A stretch of DNA of 64,000 bases from NCBI GenBank assembly GCA_049840515.1, contig JASGKW010000005.1, positions 119,467 to 183,466 of the forward strand, given 5' to 3'. The DNA comes from Muricomes sp049840515. GTDB lineage: Bacteria; Bacillota; Clostridia; Lachnospirales; Lachnospiraceae. Below are positions 1 through 9,077 of this stretch, one piece after another (position 1 is the stretch's first letter; the number at the start of each line of letters is the position of its first letter). The position numbers were made by a program, and so were the translations under genes. Below the pieces are notes generated by a model. The model did no database searches. It was not told the DNA's origin and saw only the letters and a program-made list of their open reading frames with translations.

Positions 1-1821
1 ATCAACACTCATGGTGCTACACAGACAGCGGAAGTGCTGGATGATGTAAAAGCGATTGGTTATAAATATTCTACAAGAGCAGCTATGACCGTATCAATTT
101 CTGATATGACTGTGCCGCCGGAGAAACCTCAGATGATCGAGGAAGCACAGAATACGGTGGATAAAATTACAAAGAACTACAAACGTGGTTTGATTACAGA
201 GGAAGAGCGCTACAAAGAAGTTGTTGAGACATGGAAAGCGACAGATGATAAGCTGACAGAGGCTCTGTTGTCTGGTCTGGACGAATACAACAACATCTTT
301 ATGATGGCGGATTCCGGAGCCCGTGGTTCTGATAAACAGATTAAACAGCTTGCAGGTATGCGTGGTTTGATGGCTGATACAACAGGCCGTACAATCGAGC
401 TGCCTATCAAGTCTAACTTCCGTGAAGGTCTTGACGTACTGGAGTACTTCATGTCCGCACATGGAGCCCGTAAAGGTCTGTCTGATACGGCTCTTCGTAC
501 AGCCGATTCAGGATATCTGACCAGACGTCTGGTTGACGTATCACAGGAGCTGATTATCCATGACAGCGACTGCCGGGAAGAAGGAAAAGATATTCCAGGA
601 ATGTATGTTAAGGCATTTATGGATGGAAACGAAGAGATTGAAAGCCTTCAGGAGCGTATTACAGGACGTTTCTCATGTGAAGATATCAAAGATAAAGACG
701 GCAAGATTCTTGTAAAGGCGAACCACATGATTACACCAAGACGCGCAGAGCTTGTCATGAAAAAAGGTGTGGATGAACGCGGCGAGACATTGGAAGCCGT
801 GAAAATCCGTACTATGCTTACATGCAGATGTAAGAATGGTGTATGCTCTAAGTGCTACGGAGCAAACATGGCAACAGGTGAGGCTGTTCAGGTAGGTGAG
901 GCTGTAGGTATTATTGCCGCACAGTCTATCGGTGAGCCGGGTACACAGCTTACTATGCGTACATTCCATACAGGTGGAGTTGCCGGTGACGATATCACAC
1001 AGGGTCTTCCTCGTGTCGAGGAGCTTTTTGAGGCAAGAAAGCCGAAAGGTCTTGCTATTATCACTGAGTTCGCAGGTACAGCTATAATCAGCGATACAAA
1101 GAAAAAACGTGAAATCATTGTAACAAATGATGAGACCGGAGAATCTAAAGCATATTTGATTCCTTATGGTTCTCGTATCAAGATACAGGATGGTGCCAGG
1201 CTGGCAGCCGGAGACGAGCTGACAGAGGGTAGTGTAAACCCACATGATATTCTGAAGATTAAAGGACTCCGCGCCGTTCAGGATTATATGATTCAGGAAG
1301 TGCAGAGAGTTTACCGTCTGCAGGGTGTTGAGATTAACGATAAGCATATCGAGGTCATTGTGCGTCAGATGCTTAAGAAAATCCGCATCGAGGAAAGAGG
1401 AGATTCTGAATTCCTTCCTGGAACTATGGCTGATGTACTTGAGTTTAACGAGGTCAATGAACAGCTTGAGGCAGAAGGCAAGGAACCGGCAGTGGGCGAG
1501 CAGATTATGCTTGGTATCACCAAGGCTTCCCTGGCAACAGATTCCTTCTTGTCAGCAGCTTCTTTCCAGGAGACAACCAAGGTATTGACTGAGGCCGCAA
1601 TTAAGGGCAAGGTGGACCATTTGATTGGCCTGAAGGAAAATGTTATCATTGGTAAGCATATCCCGGCTGGTACAGGTATGAGAAAATACCGGGATGTAAA
1701 ACTGAGCACAGAGCTCAAGGACGAGAGCGAAGAAGAATTGGATTTTGAAGAAGAATTAATTCTTGATGACGAACTGGATATCGAAGAAATAAATGTAGAT
1801 GAGTTAGTTCCACAAGAATAA
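1..1821 (+). CDS. rpoC: DNA-directed RNA polymerase beta' subunit (3' part)
   Basis: C-terminal half of the beta' subunit of RNA polymerase; the reading frame is open from base 1, so the gene begins upstream of the window. About 606 residues are visible. The bridge-helix/trigger-loop region is clear (ADSGARGS near base 307, then GMRGLMADTTG), followed by the zinc-binding cluster CRCKNGVCSKCYG near base 823 and the conserved IGEPGTQLTMRTFHTGG segment. The C-terminus is a short acidic tail ending VPQE. In this phylum it is normally transcribed with rpoB upstream. A strong hairpin terminator follows directly. No frameshift is seen in the visible part. Confidence 0.98.
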   Translation: MNTHGATQTAEVLDDVKAIGYKYSTRAAMTVSISDMTVPPEKPQMIEEAQNTVDKITKNYKRGLITEEERYKEVVETWKATDDKLTEALLSGLDEYNNIFMMADSGARGSDKQIKQLAGMRGLMADTTGRTIELPIKSNFREGLDVLEYFMSAHGARKGLSDTALRTADSGYLTRRLVDVSQELIIHDSDCREEGKDIPGMYVKAFMDGNEEIESLQERITGRFSCEDIKDKDGKILVKANHMITPRRAELVMKKGVDERGETLEAVKIRTMLTCRCKNGVCSKCYGANMATGEAVQVGEAVGIIAAQSIGEPGTQLTMRTFHTGGVAGDDITQGLPRVEELFEARKPKGLAIITEFAGTAIISDTKKKREIIVTNDETGESKAYLIPYGSRIKIQDGARLAAGDELTEGSVNPHDILKIKGLRAVQDYMIQEVQRVYRLQGVEINDKHIEVIVRQMLKKIRIEERGDSEFLPGTMADVLEFNEVNEQLEAEGKEPAVGEQIMLGITKASLATDSFLSAASFQETTKVLTEAAIKGKVDHLIGLKENVIIGKHIPAGTGMRKYRDVKLSTELKDESEEELDFEEELILDDELDIEEINVDELVPQE

Positions 1822-1841
1822 AAGTAAAGATTTATACAGTA

Positions 1842-1876
1842 AAAGGCATAGTCAATTTTGGCTGTGTCTTTTATTT
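1842..1876 (+). terminator. Rho-independent terminator after rpoC
   Basis: A 12-bp stem (arms 1842-1853 and 1860-1871, three G-U pairs) closes a 6-base AAUUUU loop and is followed by a U-rich run. It lies 21 bases after the rpoC stop codon and probably ends the rpoBC transcript. Confidence 0.85.
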
Positions 1877-1925
1877 TTAAACATGTTTATAGTAACAGTT
1901 TATATTCAGAGAAAAATATAAGGAG

Positions 1926-1954
1926 TTGTTTTTCTGGAATCCCTGTGCTATACT
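1926..1954 (+). promoter_or_regulatory. Candidate sigma-A promoter for small ORF / mgtA leader
   Basis: TTGTTT and TATACT separated by 17 bases, with an extended -10 (TGCTATACT). It sits after the rpoC terminator and upstream of the 37-codon ORF, so it would start the leader transcript that precedes mgtA. Assigned from sequence match only. Confidence 0.5.
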
Positions 1955-2009
1955 TTACGAAGTAAATCTAAGAATTTTGTTGCTGATGAGATAGGAAGGA
2001 AGTGAAACA

Positions 2010-2123
2010 ATGGACAGCAAACCTCGAAGTCCGCGATACGGCTTCAAATCCCAATATGAAAATACAGACCAATGTGTGGTGCTTATTTGTTACAGAATGT
2101 TGTCCATTGTGCGTGAACGCTGA
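2010..2123 (+). CDS. Hypothetical small protein / possible leader peptide (37 aa)
   Basis: An ATG-started 37-codon frame preceded at 7 bases by a strong AGGAAGGAAG ribosome site, with its own candidate promoter and followed 23 bases later by a hairpin terminator. The product is basic, starts MDSKPRSPRYGFKS, carries two cysteines in the centre, and ends IVRER. I do not recognise the family. Two readings are possible: an independent small protein, or a leader peptide whose translation affects the terminator ahead of mgtA, as Mg2+-sensing leader peptides do in enterobacteria. An overlapping frame starting at GTG 2002 is also open but has worse spacing to the ribosome site. Confidence 0.45.
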   Translation: MDSKPRSPRYGFKSQYENTDQCVVLICYRMLSIVRER

Positions 2124-2146
2124 TGGGTTAATTTTCCTGTGTATTT

Positions 2147-2175
2147 GCCGCCGTTCATTGAGGCGGCTTTTTTTT
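2147..2175 (+). terminator. Terminator or attenuator between small ORF and mgtA
   Basis: GCCGCC / GGCGGC stem (2147-2152 and 2162-2167) with a 9-base loop, followed by eight T residues. It lies between the small ORF and mgtA, so it either ends the small transcript or works as an attenuator for mgtA. Confidence 0.75.
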
Positions 2176-2310
2176 ATTATAAGTAGGAAAGTTCTCCGAA
2201 CTTACCTATATAATAAAAACCCGACTGGGGAGGCCACTCGCGCGTAGAGAAAATGTTGGTGTTACCAACTGCGCTCGGCGCGAGAGTCTGCAAGCGGACT
2301 CTTTATTTTG
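2171..2310 (+). repeat. Dispersed 140-bp structured repeat, copy 1
   Basis: This segment recurs in inverted orientation at 55397-55536 with roughly nine in ten bases identical by eye. One end is a long imperfect palindrome (TTATTATA...GAAAGTTC / GAACTTACCTATATAATAA). The other end is a hairpin AGAGTCTGC-AA-GCGGACTCT, in which a U-G pair replaces the U-A or C-G seen in the other copy. Short reading frames inside it exist only because the repeat is AT-poor in places. It lies immediately upstream of the mgtA ribosome site. Confidence 0.8.
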
Positions 2311-2359
2311 CCATCTTGTGTTTTCATTGGGAATCTTAAAAAAGAAAGGAATGATTCCA

Positions 2360-5005
2360 ATGAACTTTATGAACAGAAAAATTCAAGGCAGGCAGATCCA
2401 AAAAAACAGACAGGACACCGAGCTGAAACTACGCTCCTATGCTTTTTTAACTGTAGAAGAACTGTTTGCACGCTTATCCTCCACACAGGAGGGGCTTACA
2501 AGAGAAGAAATCGAAGAGAGACAGGAGGAGTTCGGCAAAAACGTAATTACCGTAGGAAATAAAAATACAATGCTGCACAGGCTGAGAGAAGCGACTATCA
2601 ATGCTTTTAATATTATTTTGATTCTCATTGCGGTCATTACTTATTTCACAGATGTTGTCGCATCATCAAGGCCTGATTACCTCACCGTGACCATCATTCT
2701 GGCTCTGGTGCTTTTATCCAGTTTGGTTGCCTTTGTACAAAGCCAGCGCTCCAACACTGCCGCAGAGAAATTGTCTAAGATGATTTCTAACAAAGCGGAT
2801 GTGTGGAGAGAGGGAGAGTTGATTCAAATCCCCATGGATGAGATAGTTCCAGGTGACATCATCCGGCTTTCAGCAGGTGACATGCTTCCGGCGGATGTGC
2901 GGTTTTTAACAACAAAAGACGCTTTTATCGCACAGGCGGCGCTGACAGGAGAATCCAATCCGGTGGAGAAATTCAGTGACATCAAAAATGATTCAGGTGA
3001 TGGGCTGACAGATATACAAAACATTGGTTTTATGGGCTCCAATATGGTGAGCGGCAGTGCCACAGCCGTAGCACTGGCGACCGGAAATGATACCTATTTC
3101 GGCTCAATGGCAAAATCCCTGTCAGGTGACAGGGCGAAGACCAGTTTTGAGCGGGGTGTAGATTCCGTCAGCAGGCTTCTCGTCCGCATGATGCTCGTTA
3201 TGGTTCCGGTTGTATTTTTGATTAACGGTCTGGCAAAAGGGGAATGGCCGGGTGCCCTTCTTTTTGCTATCAGCATTGCGGTGGGGCTTACCCCGGAAAT
3301 GCTGCCTGTTATTATGACCTCTACCCTTGCGAAGGGGGCAGTTTCAATGTCCAGACACAAGGTGATTGTCCGCACCCTTGGCGCAATACAGGCATTTGGA
3401 GAAATGAACGTGCTCTGCACCGATAAAACAGGGACATTGACCGAGGATAAGATTGTACTGGAAAAATATATGAACCTCTATGGCGAGGAGGATGCCCGCA
3501 TTCTGAGGCATGCGTATCTCAACAGCTATTTTCAGACGGGACTTAAAAACCTGATCGACCTTGCCATTATCAATCGGGCTGAGCAAAATGAACTTGCAGA
3601 TATCCTTGATTCTTATACCTGTATAGATGAAATTCCATTTGACTTTTCACGCCGCAGAATGAGTGTTGTTTTGGCCGATAAAAGTGGAAAACAGCAGCTC
3701 ATCACAAAAGGGGCGGTGGAGGAAATGATTAAAATTTCATCCTTTGTTGAGCTGGATGGCTGTGTTTTGCCGATGGATGAAGAAACGAAGCGGGCCGCCC
3801 TTAAAGTTTATGAAAAGCATAATACAGAGGGTCTGCGTATGATTGCTGTTGCCCAGAAAAATGAAGTTCCCGGAGCCGGAATGTTCAGTGTGCAGGACGA
3901 AAAGGATATGGTTCTTATTGGTTTCGTAGGCTTCCTTGATCCGCCCAAGGAGAGCGCTAAGGCAGCCATTGCCGCGCTGGGAGAACATGGAGTCAGAACG
4001 GTGGTTCTCACTGGGGACAGTGAAGGTGTTGCTGTAAAAGTCTGCGGCAAAGTGGGGGTTGATACCTCCCGCACGCTGACAGGCCGTGATGTGGAGCACA
4101 TGGATGATGCCGCATTGTTAGATGCGGTTAAAACCTGCAATTTGTTTGCTAAACTGTCACCTTCTCAAAAGGAGCGCGTAGTCAGAGCACTTCAAACTGC
4201 GGGGTATACAGTTGGATATATGGGGGATGGCATCAACGATGCCCCTGCCCTGCGTCAGGCGGATGTAGGGATTTCTGTGGACAGCGCCGTAGATATCGCC
4301 AAGGAAACAGCCGATATTATTTTGCTGGAAAAAGATTTGATGGTACTTGAAGAAGGGGTTATTGAGGGCCGCCGCACCTTTGGGAATATTGTAAAATATA
4401 TTAAAATGGCGGCAAGCGGAAACTTCGGTAATATGATTTCTGTCATCGCTGCCAGTATATTTCTTCCGTTTCTGCCCATGCTTCCGGTTCAGATATTGAC
4501 ACAGAATCTGCTGTGTGATTTCTCTCAGATGGGAATACCCTTTGACCATGTGGATGAGGAATATTTGAAAAAGCCCCGCAAATGGGAGACCAGGTCAATC
4601 CAGTCCTTTATGGCATTCATGGGGCCGCTTAGTTCTATATTTGATATCTTGTGCTTTGCAGTTATGTGGTGGGCAATTAAAGCGAATACGCTGGAGCTTG
4701 CGCCATTATTCCAGTGCGGATGGTTTGTGTTCGGAACGGTATCACAGGTATTGGTCATCCACATGATACGTACTGGTAAAACTCCATTCCTCCAGAGCAA
4801 ACCATCTATGCCGCTGTTCTTGTCTACATTTATTGTAGCGGTGGTGGCGTTGGCAGCAGGCTTTACAAATCTTGCAGTAGGTATTGACATGCATCGGCTG
4901 CCGCTCCGGTTTATTCCGTGGCTTGTGTTAATTCTGGCAGGATACCTTCTGTGTGTCCAGCTTATTAAAAAGGTGTATGTGCGTCGGTATGGAGAATGGA
5001 TGTAG
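2360..5005 (+). CDS. mgtA: Magnesium-translocating P-type ATPase (MgtA type)
   Basis: Type IIIB P-type ATPase that imports Mg2+ across the membrane using ATP. From the ATG at 2360 it has 881 residues, the usual MgtA/MgtB length. Visible motifs: TGES in the actuator domain, phosphorylation site DKTGTLT with Asp355, MGDGINDAPALRQADVG in the hinge, and the C-terminal membrane segments with LPVQILTQNLLCDFSQ typical of MgtA. I chose ATG 2360 because AAGAAAGGA lies 9 bases upstream; an in-frame GTG at 2318 would start inside the dispersed repeat. No M-box riboswitch was recognised upstream. Its 3' end overlaps the convergent response-regulator gene by 41 bases. Confidence 0.95.
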   Translation: MNFMNRKIQGRQIQKNRQDTELKLRSYAFLTVEELFARLSSTQEGLTREEIEERQEEFGKNVITVGNKNTMLHRLREATINAFNIILILIAVITYFTDVVASSRPDYLTVTIILALVLLSSLVAFVQSQRSNTAAEKLSKMISNKADVWREGELIQIPMDEIVPGDIIRLSAGDMLPADVRFLTTKDAFIAQAALTGESNPVEKFSDIKNDSGDGLTDIQNIGFMGSNMVSGSATAVALATGNDTYFGSMAKSLSGDRAKTSFERGVDSVSRLLVRMMLVMVPVVFLINGLAKGEWPGALLFAISIAVGLTPEMLPVIMTSTLAKGAVSMSRHKVIVRTLGAIQAFGEMNVLCTDKTGTLTEDKIVLEKYMNLYGEEDARILRHAYLNSYFQTGLKNLIDLAIINRAEQNELADILDSYTCIDEIPFDFSRRRMSVVLADKSGKQQLITKGAVEEMIKISSFVELDGCVLPMDEETKRAALKVYEKHNTEGLRMIAVAQKNEVPGAGMFSVQDEKDMVLIGFVGFLDPPKESAKAAIAALGEHGVRTVVLTGDSEGVAVKVCGKVGVDTSRTLTGRDVEHMDDAALLDAVKTCNLFAKLSPSQKERVVRALQTAGYTVGYMGDGINDAPALRQADVGISVDSAVDIAKETADIILLEKDLMVLEEGVIEGRRTFGNIVKYIKMAASGNFGNMISVIAASIFLPFLPMLPVQILTQNLLCDFSQMGIPFDHVDEEYLKKPRKWETRSIQSFMAFMGPLSSIFDILCFAVMWWAIKANTLELAPLFQCGWFVFGTVSQVLVIHMIRTGKTPFLQSKPSMPLFLSTFIVAVVALAAGFTNLAVGIDMHRLPLRFIPWLVLILAGYLLCVQLIKKVYVRRYGEWM

Positions 5006-5702
5006 CATCCTCCTTCATCCGGTAGCCCACACCGACCTCTGTAAATATATATTTGGGCTGTGCGGGATCTTTTTCTAATTTTCGGCGGATATTTGCCATA
5101 TTCACCCGCAATATTTTGTTATTATCATCCGCAAAAGGTCCCCAGATTTTGGAAAGGATGGTGGCATAGGTCATCACCTTTCCGGAATTTTGGGCGAGCA
5201 GAGCAACAATTTTGTACTCTATAGGTGTTAAATGCACTTCTTTGCCATCAACAGTCACCAGACGTTTAGAAAAGTCCAGAATCAGTCCCTGACACTGATA
5301 AGGGCGGATATAGAGCGAATCATTGGTCAGCAGCCGGTTGGAGTGCCGGAGGGATGTGCGGATGCGGGCCAGCAGTTCAAAGGTCCCGAAAGGCTTGGTG
5401 ACATAATCGTCTGCACCCAAATCTAAAGCTGTCACCTTCTCAATCTCACTGGAGCGGGCTGATATAACGATAATTGGAATACTTGACCAGGTTCTCACTG
5501 TCTCAATAAGAGTATTGCCGTCCATATCAGGCAGACCCAAGTCCAGCAGAATAATGTCCGGGCACTGTGAACGGATGATGCTCAGCCCGTCCTCCCCGGT
5601 GTCTGCATGAAGGACTTTATACTCGTGTTTCTTTAAGATTTTCCCCATAAAAGTCTGTATATTCTTCTCATCTTCAATAATCAATATTGTAAATTTATGC
5701 AT
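4965..5702 (-). CDS. KdpE-like OmpR-family response regulator
   Basis: Two-component response regulator of 245 residues. The receiver domain (about residues 5-117) has the acidic pair Glu10/Asp11, phosphoacceptor Asp54 in LLDLGLPDMDG, and Lys in TKPF. A winged-helix OmpR/PhoB DNA-binding domain follows (LTPIEYKIVALLAQNSGKVMT). The best family match from memory is KdpE, which normally drives K+-ATPase expression, but no kdpFABC genes are present in the window. The gene overlaps the end of the sensor kinase gene by 8 bases, so the pair is probably translationally coupled. Its last 41 bases overlap the end of mgtA on the other strand. Confidence 0.88.
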   Translation of the reverse strand: MHKFTILIIEDEKNIQTFMGKILKKHEYKVLHADTGEDGLSIIRSQCPDIILLDLGLPDMDGNTLIETVRTWSSIPIIVISARSSEIEKVTALDLGADDYVTKPFGTFELLARIRTSLRHSNRLLTNDSLYIRPYQCQGLILDFSKRLVTVDGKEVHLTPIEYKIVALLAQNSGKVMTYATILSKIWGPFADDNNKILRVNMANIRRKLEKDPAQPKYIFTEVGVGYRMKEDATSILHTDAHTPF

Positions 5703-6769
5703 GGTATTTTCCTACCTTTTCCTTAGAAAGAATGAAAGTAAATTCAGCCCCTTCTTTATGATTATGGGCGCTGATTGTACCGCTGTGAGCGGTGATGATT
5801 GTCTGGCAGATAGAAAGGCCGACCCCCATTCCCCGGTGGCCGTCGGCAACATCGCTCTGGTAAGCTCCTGTAAATATGGAGGGAATCTGTGTCTCCGCCA
5901 ATCCGACACCATAATCCCGGATTGTGAAAGAAACCTCGTCCCCGTAATCCTCAATGATTAACTCTATGGGCTTATCACTCTTTGAGTGCACAAAGGCATT
6001 CGCCAGAAGATTAATTAAAACCTGTTCTATGAGAGTGGCATCCATGGGTATGATGAGCGGTTCATGGGGCATTGTGACGGACACCTTCAATTCGGGATAG
6101 CGTCTTCGAGTGCGCATAATTGCTTCCGACACCACTTCTTCTGCCAATTCAGGTGATTTTTTTACTTTGCCGGAGATATTGTGAATCCGGGTCACGGTCA
6201 GTAGATTTTCCACCATATTTAACAGCCAGTTGGCATCCCCGTTTATATTGGAAATCAGCTCTCCAGGCGTTCTGCCTCCGTGAGATTCTCATAATCTTCC
6301 ATATAGGAGGAGGAAGAGCCGATAATGCTGGTGAGAGGCGTGCGCAGGTCGTGGGAGACCGCTCTTAAAAGATTTGCCCGTATCCTTTCTTTTTCTGCCT
6401 CCGCCAGTTTCTTTTCACGCTCGTCAATTATCGCTTTTTGCTGTTTCAGCCTTGTTGTAAATGTGCAGGTCAAGATTGTGATGGCGAGCATACCTGAAAA
6501 TGTCACAGGATACCCATTAGGGCAATATTCATTTTAAAAAATGGGTAGGTAAAAAATGTGTTTACTGCAGCTACGCAGAAAAATGAGGCCGCAATCCCAT
6601 AAATATAGCCGTCTGTATTCTGGGCAATGATGATAAGTGCCAGAATATAGAGCAGTGCGATGTTGACAGAGTGCTTATTTCCAAGATGGAAGAATAAAAA
6701 GGAAAGAGCAGTCGATATGGCAAGGCAGAGCAAGGTAATGCCTATATTCTTAGCAAAATTTTTCTTCAA
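5695..6769 (-). CDS. KdpD-like sensor histidine kinase, short form (two frameshifts)
   Basis: Membrane sensor kinase, about 358 residues once two frameshifts are repaired (one missing base near 6512-6516 and one near 6258-6263). It opens with about four hydrophobic segments like the KdpD central membrane domain, then a coiled linker, the HisKA box AVSHDLRTPLTSIIG with the phosphoacceptor His, and a HATPase domain with NLLANAFVHS, DYGVGL and GMGVGLSIC. It lacks the long N-terminal KdpD/USP sensor domain, so it is the truncated KdpD type. The start is a TTG at 6769 behind GAGGTG. The frame breaks are probably sequence errors, because the protein reads through cleanly after repair. Confidence 0.8.
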
Positions 6770-6826
6770 TGTTATTCACCTCAATAAGTATAGCATTAGG
6801 ATAACACAGTATGACAAAATGTACAA

Positions 6827-6868
6827 AGGTATCTTGACGGACTTGTAAAAGTCTTTTTCAAGATACCT
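6827..6868 (-). terminator. Hairpin downstream of prs
   Basis: An 11-bp inverted repeat AGGTATCTTGA / TCAAGATACCT (6827-6837 and 6858-6868) lies just past the stop of the minus-strand prs gene. The U-tract on the minus strand is weak, so it may stabilise the 3' end rather than terminate efficiently. Confidence 0.5.
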
Positions 6869-6884
6869 GTTTATGTCCAAAATA

Positions 6885-8066
6885 CTATTTTGTTTCTTTT
6901 TTATATTCCTGCAGTAAACGCTGAATACGCTCACTTGGATTAAGCAATGTATTGATGGAACCATCATGGTTCAGCGTGTCTATGAGGAGGGCAATATACT
7001 TGCTCATATCACAGTTAATATAGTAAGGTTTGGAGAGCAGAGAAGGTGACTGATAAATTAAGTTTGTCGCCAATATTCCTGTGATGAGTCCCTCTTCGTA
7101 GGCTTTATCAAACTTGTCCATTCCATTTGTGAACAGTCCGAATGTTGCAGCGGCGAAGATTCTGTTTGCCTTGCGGCGTTTCAATTCGGTGGCTACCTCA
7201 ATAATACTGTCACCGGAGGAAATCATATCATCAATAATGATGACATCCTTGCCCTCCACAGAGCTTCCGAGAAATTCGTGAGCTACGATAGGATTGCGGC
7301 CATTTACGATGGTAGTGTAATCCCGGCGCTTATAAAACATACCCATATCAATACCAAGAACATTGGCAAGATAGATAGCCCGGTTTGTACCGCCCTCATC
7401 AGGGCTGATAACCATCATATGGCTGCTGTCTATCTGCAAATCCTTTACGTTGCGGAGAAGTCCTTTGATAAACTGATAAGTTGACGGTGCTGTCTCGAAA
7501 CCGCTCAGAGGGATGGCATTTTGAACTCTGGGGTCGTGGGCGTCAAAAGTGAGGATATTGTCCACACCCATGCGGACAAGTTCCTGGAGAGCCAGAGCGC
7601 AGTCAAGAGATTCACGGCCGTTTCTTTTGTGCTGACGGCTTTCATAGAGGAATGGCATAATAACATTGATACGGCGGCATTTCCCTCCTATGGCGGCAAT
7701 CACACGCTTCAGATTTTGGAAATGGTCATCCGGGGACATGCGGTTTACGTTACCTGTGAGAGAGTAGGTTACATTATAGTTGCATACGTCAACCATAAGA
7801 TAAACATCTTTTCCGCGCACAGATTCATTGATAATACCTTTTGCTTCACCTGAGCCAAATCTGGGAACTTTGCAGTCTATTATATAAGTATCCCTCTCAT
7901 AACCTGAAAATGCTATATCGTCCTTGTACTCATGTGCACTTTCTTTTCTCCATTTTACCAGATAGTCGTTGACCTTGTTGCCAAGCTCCTCGCATCCCAC
8001 AACTGGAATAAGGCCTAATGCGCCTACTGGAATATTTTCTAGAGTTCTTTCTGTGCGGTGTAACAT
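6885..8066 (-). CDS. prs: Ribose-phosphate pyrophosphokinase
   Basis: Makes PRPP from ribose 5-phosphate and ATP for nucleotide, histidine and tryptophan synthesis. It has 393 residues, longer than the usual 310-320, mainly through an extended N-terminus and inserts. Recognisable elements are the flexible-loop region YESRQHKRNGRES, FDAHDPRVQNAI, SPDEGGTNRA and the PRPP-binding loop VIIIDDMISSGDSI. It follows the DnaI-like gene by 2 bases and has GGGAGG before its ATG, so it is likely the last gene of the dnaD-dnaI-prs transcript. The long form is a divergent Prs class; I have no reason to suspect another activity. Confidence 0.88.
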   Translation of the reverse strand: MLHRTERTLENIPVGALGLIPVVGCEELGNKVNDYLVKWRKESAHEYKDDIAFSGYERDTYIIDCKVPRFGSGEAKGIINESVRGKDVYLMVDVCNYNVTYSLTGNVNRMSPDDHFQNLKRVIAAIGGKCRRINVIMPFLYESRQHKRNGRESLDCALALQELVRMGVDNILTFDAHDPRVQNAIPLSGFETAPSTYQFIKGLLRNVKDLQIDSSHMMVISPDEGGTNRAIYLANVLGIDMGMFYKRRDYTTIVNGRNPIVAHEFLGSSVEGKDVIIIDDMISSGDSIIEVATELKRRKANRIFAAATFGLFTNGMDKFDKAYEEGLITGILATNLIYQSPSLLSKPYYINCDMSKYIALLIDTLNHDGSINTLLNPSERIQRLLQEYKKETK

Positions 8067-8068
8067 GA

Positions 8069-9064
8069 TTAATCCTCCCTGTGTTTTAATTTCTTTTTAA
8101 TTCTGATGTCGTCACCAATTAATTTTACCATGGTATAGTTGCTTGTAATTCTTGAAAATGACCGTTCTGTATATAAATCAGCCAAAGTATCTAATGAAAG
8201 GTTGGTTGATATAATCGTGGATTTACGGCTGAGAAGCCTCTCATTGATACAGGTGAAAAATTGTGATGCCACAAATGAATTTGTAAATTCCGTCCCTAAA
8301 TCATCAATGATCAGTAAGTCACAGTCAAAAATGTATTCATACATATTTTGGGCATCAATGTCGTTTTTGTCAAATGTATTTTTTGCCAAAATAGAAAAAA
8401 ACTTTGAAGCTGAAAAGTAGAGAACAGAAAATTCCTTGTCCATCAGTTCTTTCGCAATGCAGTTGGAAAGAAAAGTTTTCCCTACGCCAACATCTCCATA
8501 TAAGAACAGATTGTGGAACTCTGCGCCGAAGGTGTCGGCGAAGTTGTGGCATATATGAAGGGCATCCTGTATTACCTGCATGGAAGAACGCCCCGTCTTG
8601 TTGTCTACATAATTATTAGAATAGTATTCGATAGAAAATGTGTTAAAATTCTCCTGTTTCAGAATTTCTTTTAGATTAGATTGCTCATAGAGCAGGTCAA
8701 TAACCTGCTTCTTGAAGCAATGACATTTTTGATTGTCAATATAGCCGGTGTCTCTGCAGTCATTACAGTCATAAACTGGTTCCAGATAATCAGCCGGAAA
8801 TCCGCCCAGGCGCAGTAAATCCTGTTTGGCGCTCCTCAGAATGGCCATCTTCTCTTTCAGTGAATCTATCGCCCTATCATCCCCGTTCAGCAGCTTCTTG
8901 CCGTACTGAATAGAAAGAATAGAAATAGACTCATCCAACGATTTGAATTCCGGCAGCTTTTCATAGACAGCTTCATAGTGTTTCTTCAAAATATCACGGT
9001 TATGAAACTGCTTTTGTTCGTAACTGCGCATAATAGACTGATATTGCGATGCTTTAAGTGCCAC
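8069..9064 (-). CDS. DnaI/DnaC-like helicase loader ATPase
   Basis: AAA+ ATPase of 331 residues that loads the replicative helicase. A zinc-binding motif CNDCRDTGYIDNQKCHC lies near residue 104. The ATPase domain has Walker A GDVGVGKTFLSN, Walker B DLLIIDDLGTE and a sensor STNLS. The start is GTG at 9064, with AGAAGGAGC upstream. It lies directly downstream of the DnaD-like gene, the usual primosome pairing in Firmicutes. It should bind DnaB and hand it to the origin with help from DnaD. Confidence 0.88.
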   Translation of the reverse strand: MALKASQYQSIMRSYEQKQFHNRDILKKHYEAVYEKLPEFKSLDESISILSIQYGKKLLNGDDRAIDSLKEKMAILRSAKQDLLRLGGFPADYLEPVYDCNDCRDTGYIDNQKCHCFKKQVIDLLYEQSNLKEILKQENFNTFSIEYYSNNYVDNKTGRSSMQVIQDALHICHNFADTFGAEFHNLFLYGDVGVGKTFLSNCIAKELMDKEFSVLYFSASKFFSILAKNTFDKNDIDAQNMYEYIFDCDLLIIDDLGTEFTNSFVASQFFTCINERLLSRKSTIISTNLSLDTLADLYTERSFSRITSNYTMVKLIGDDIRIKKKLKHRED

Positions 9065-9077
9065 AATTATGCTCCTT

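Noticed and set aside
673..1347. Long open frame on the minus strand inside rpoC
   Set aside because: Pure antisense shadow of a highly conserved gene; no ribosome site and no family likeness.
2124..2247. Open frame running from the leader into the dispersed repeat
   Set aside because: Its sequence comes from the repeat itself and is found again, out of context, in the inverted copy near 55.4-55.6 kb.
1878..2350. M-box (ykoK) magnesium riboswitch before mgtA
   Set aside because: Looked for the conserved M-box blocks and found none; only a simple terminator and the repeat are present.
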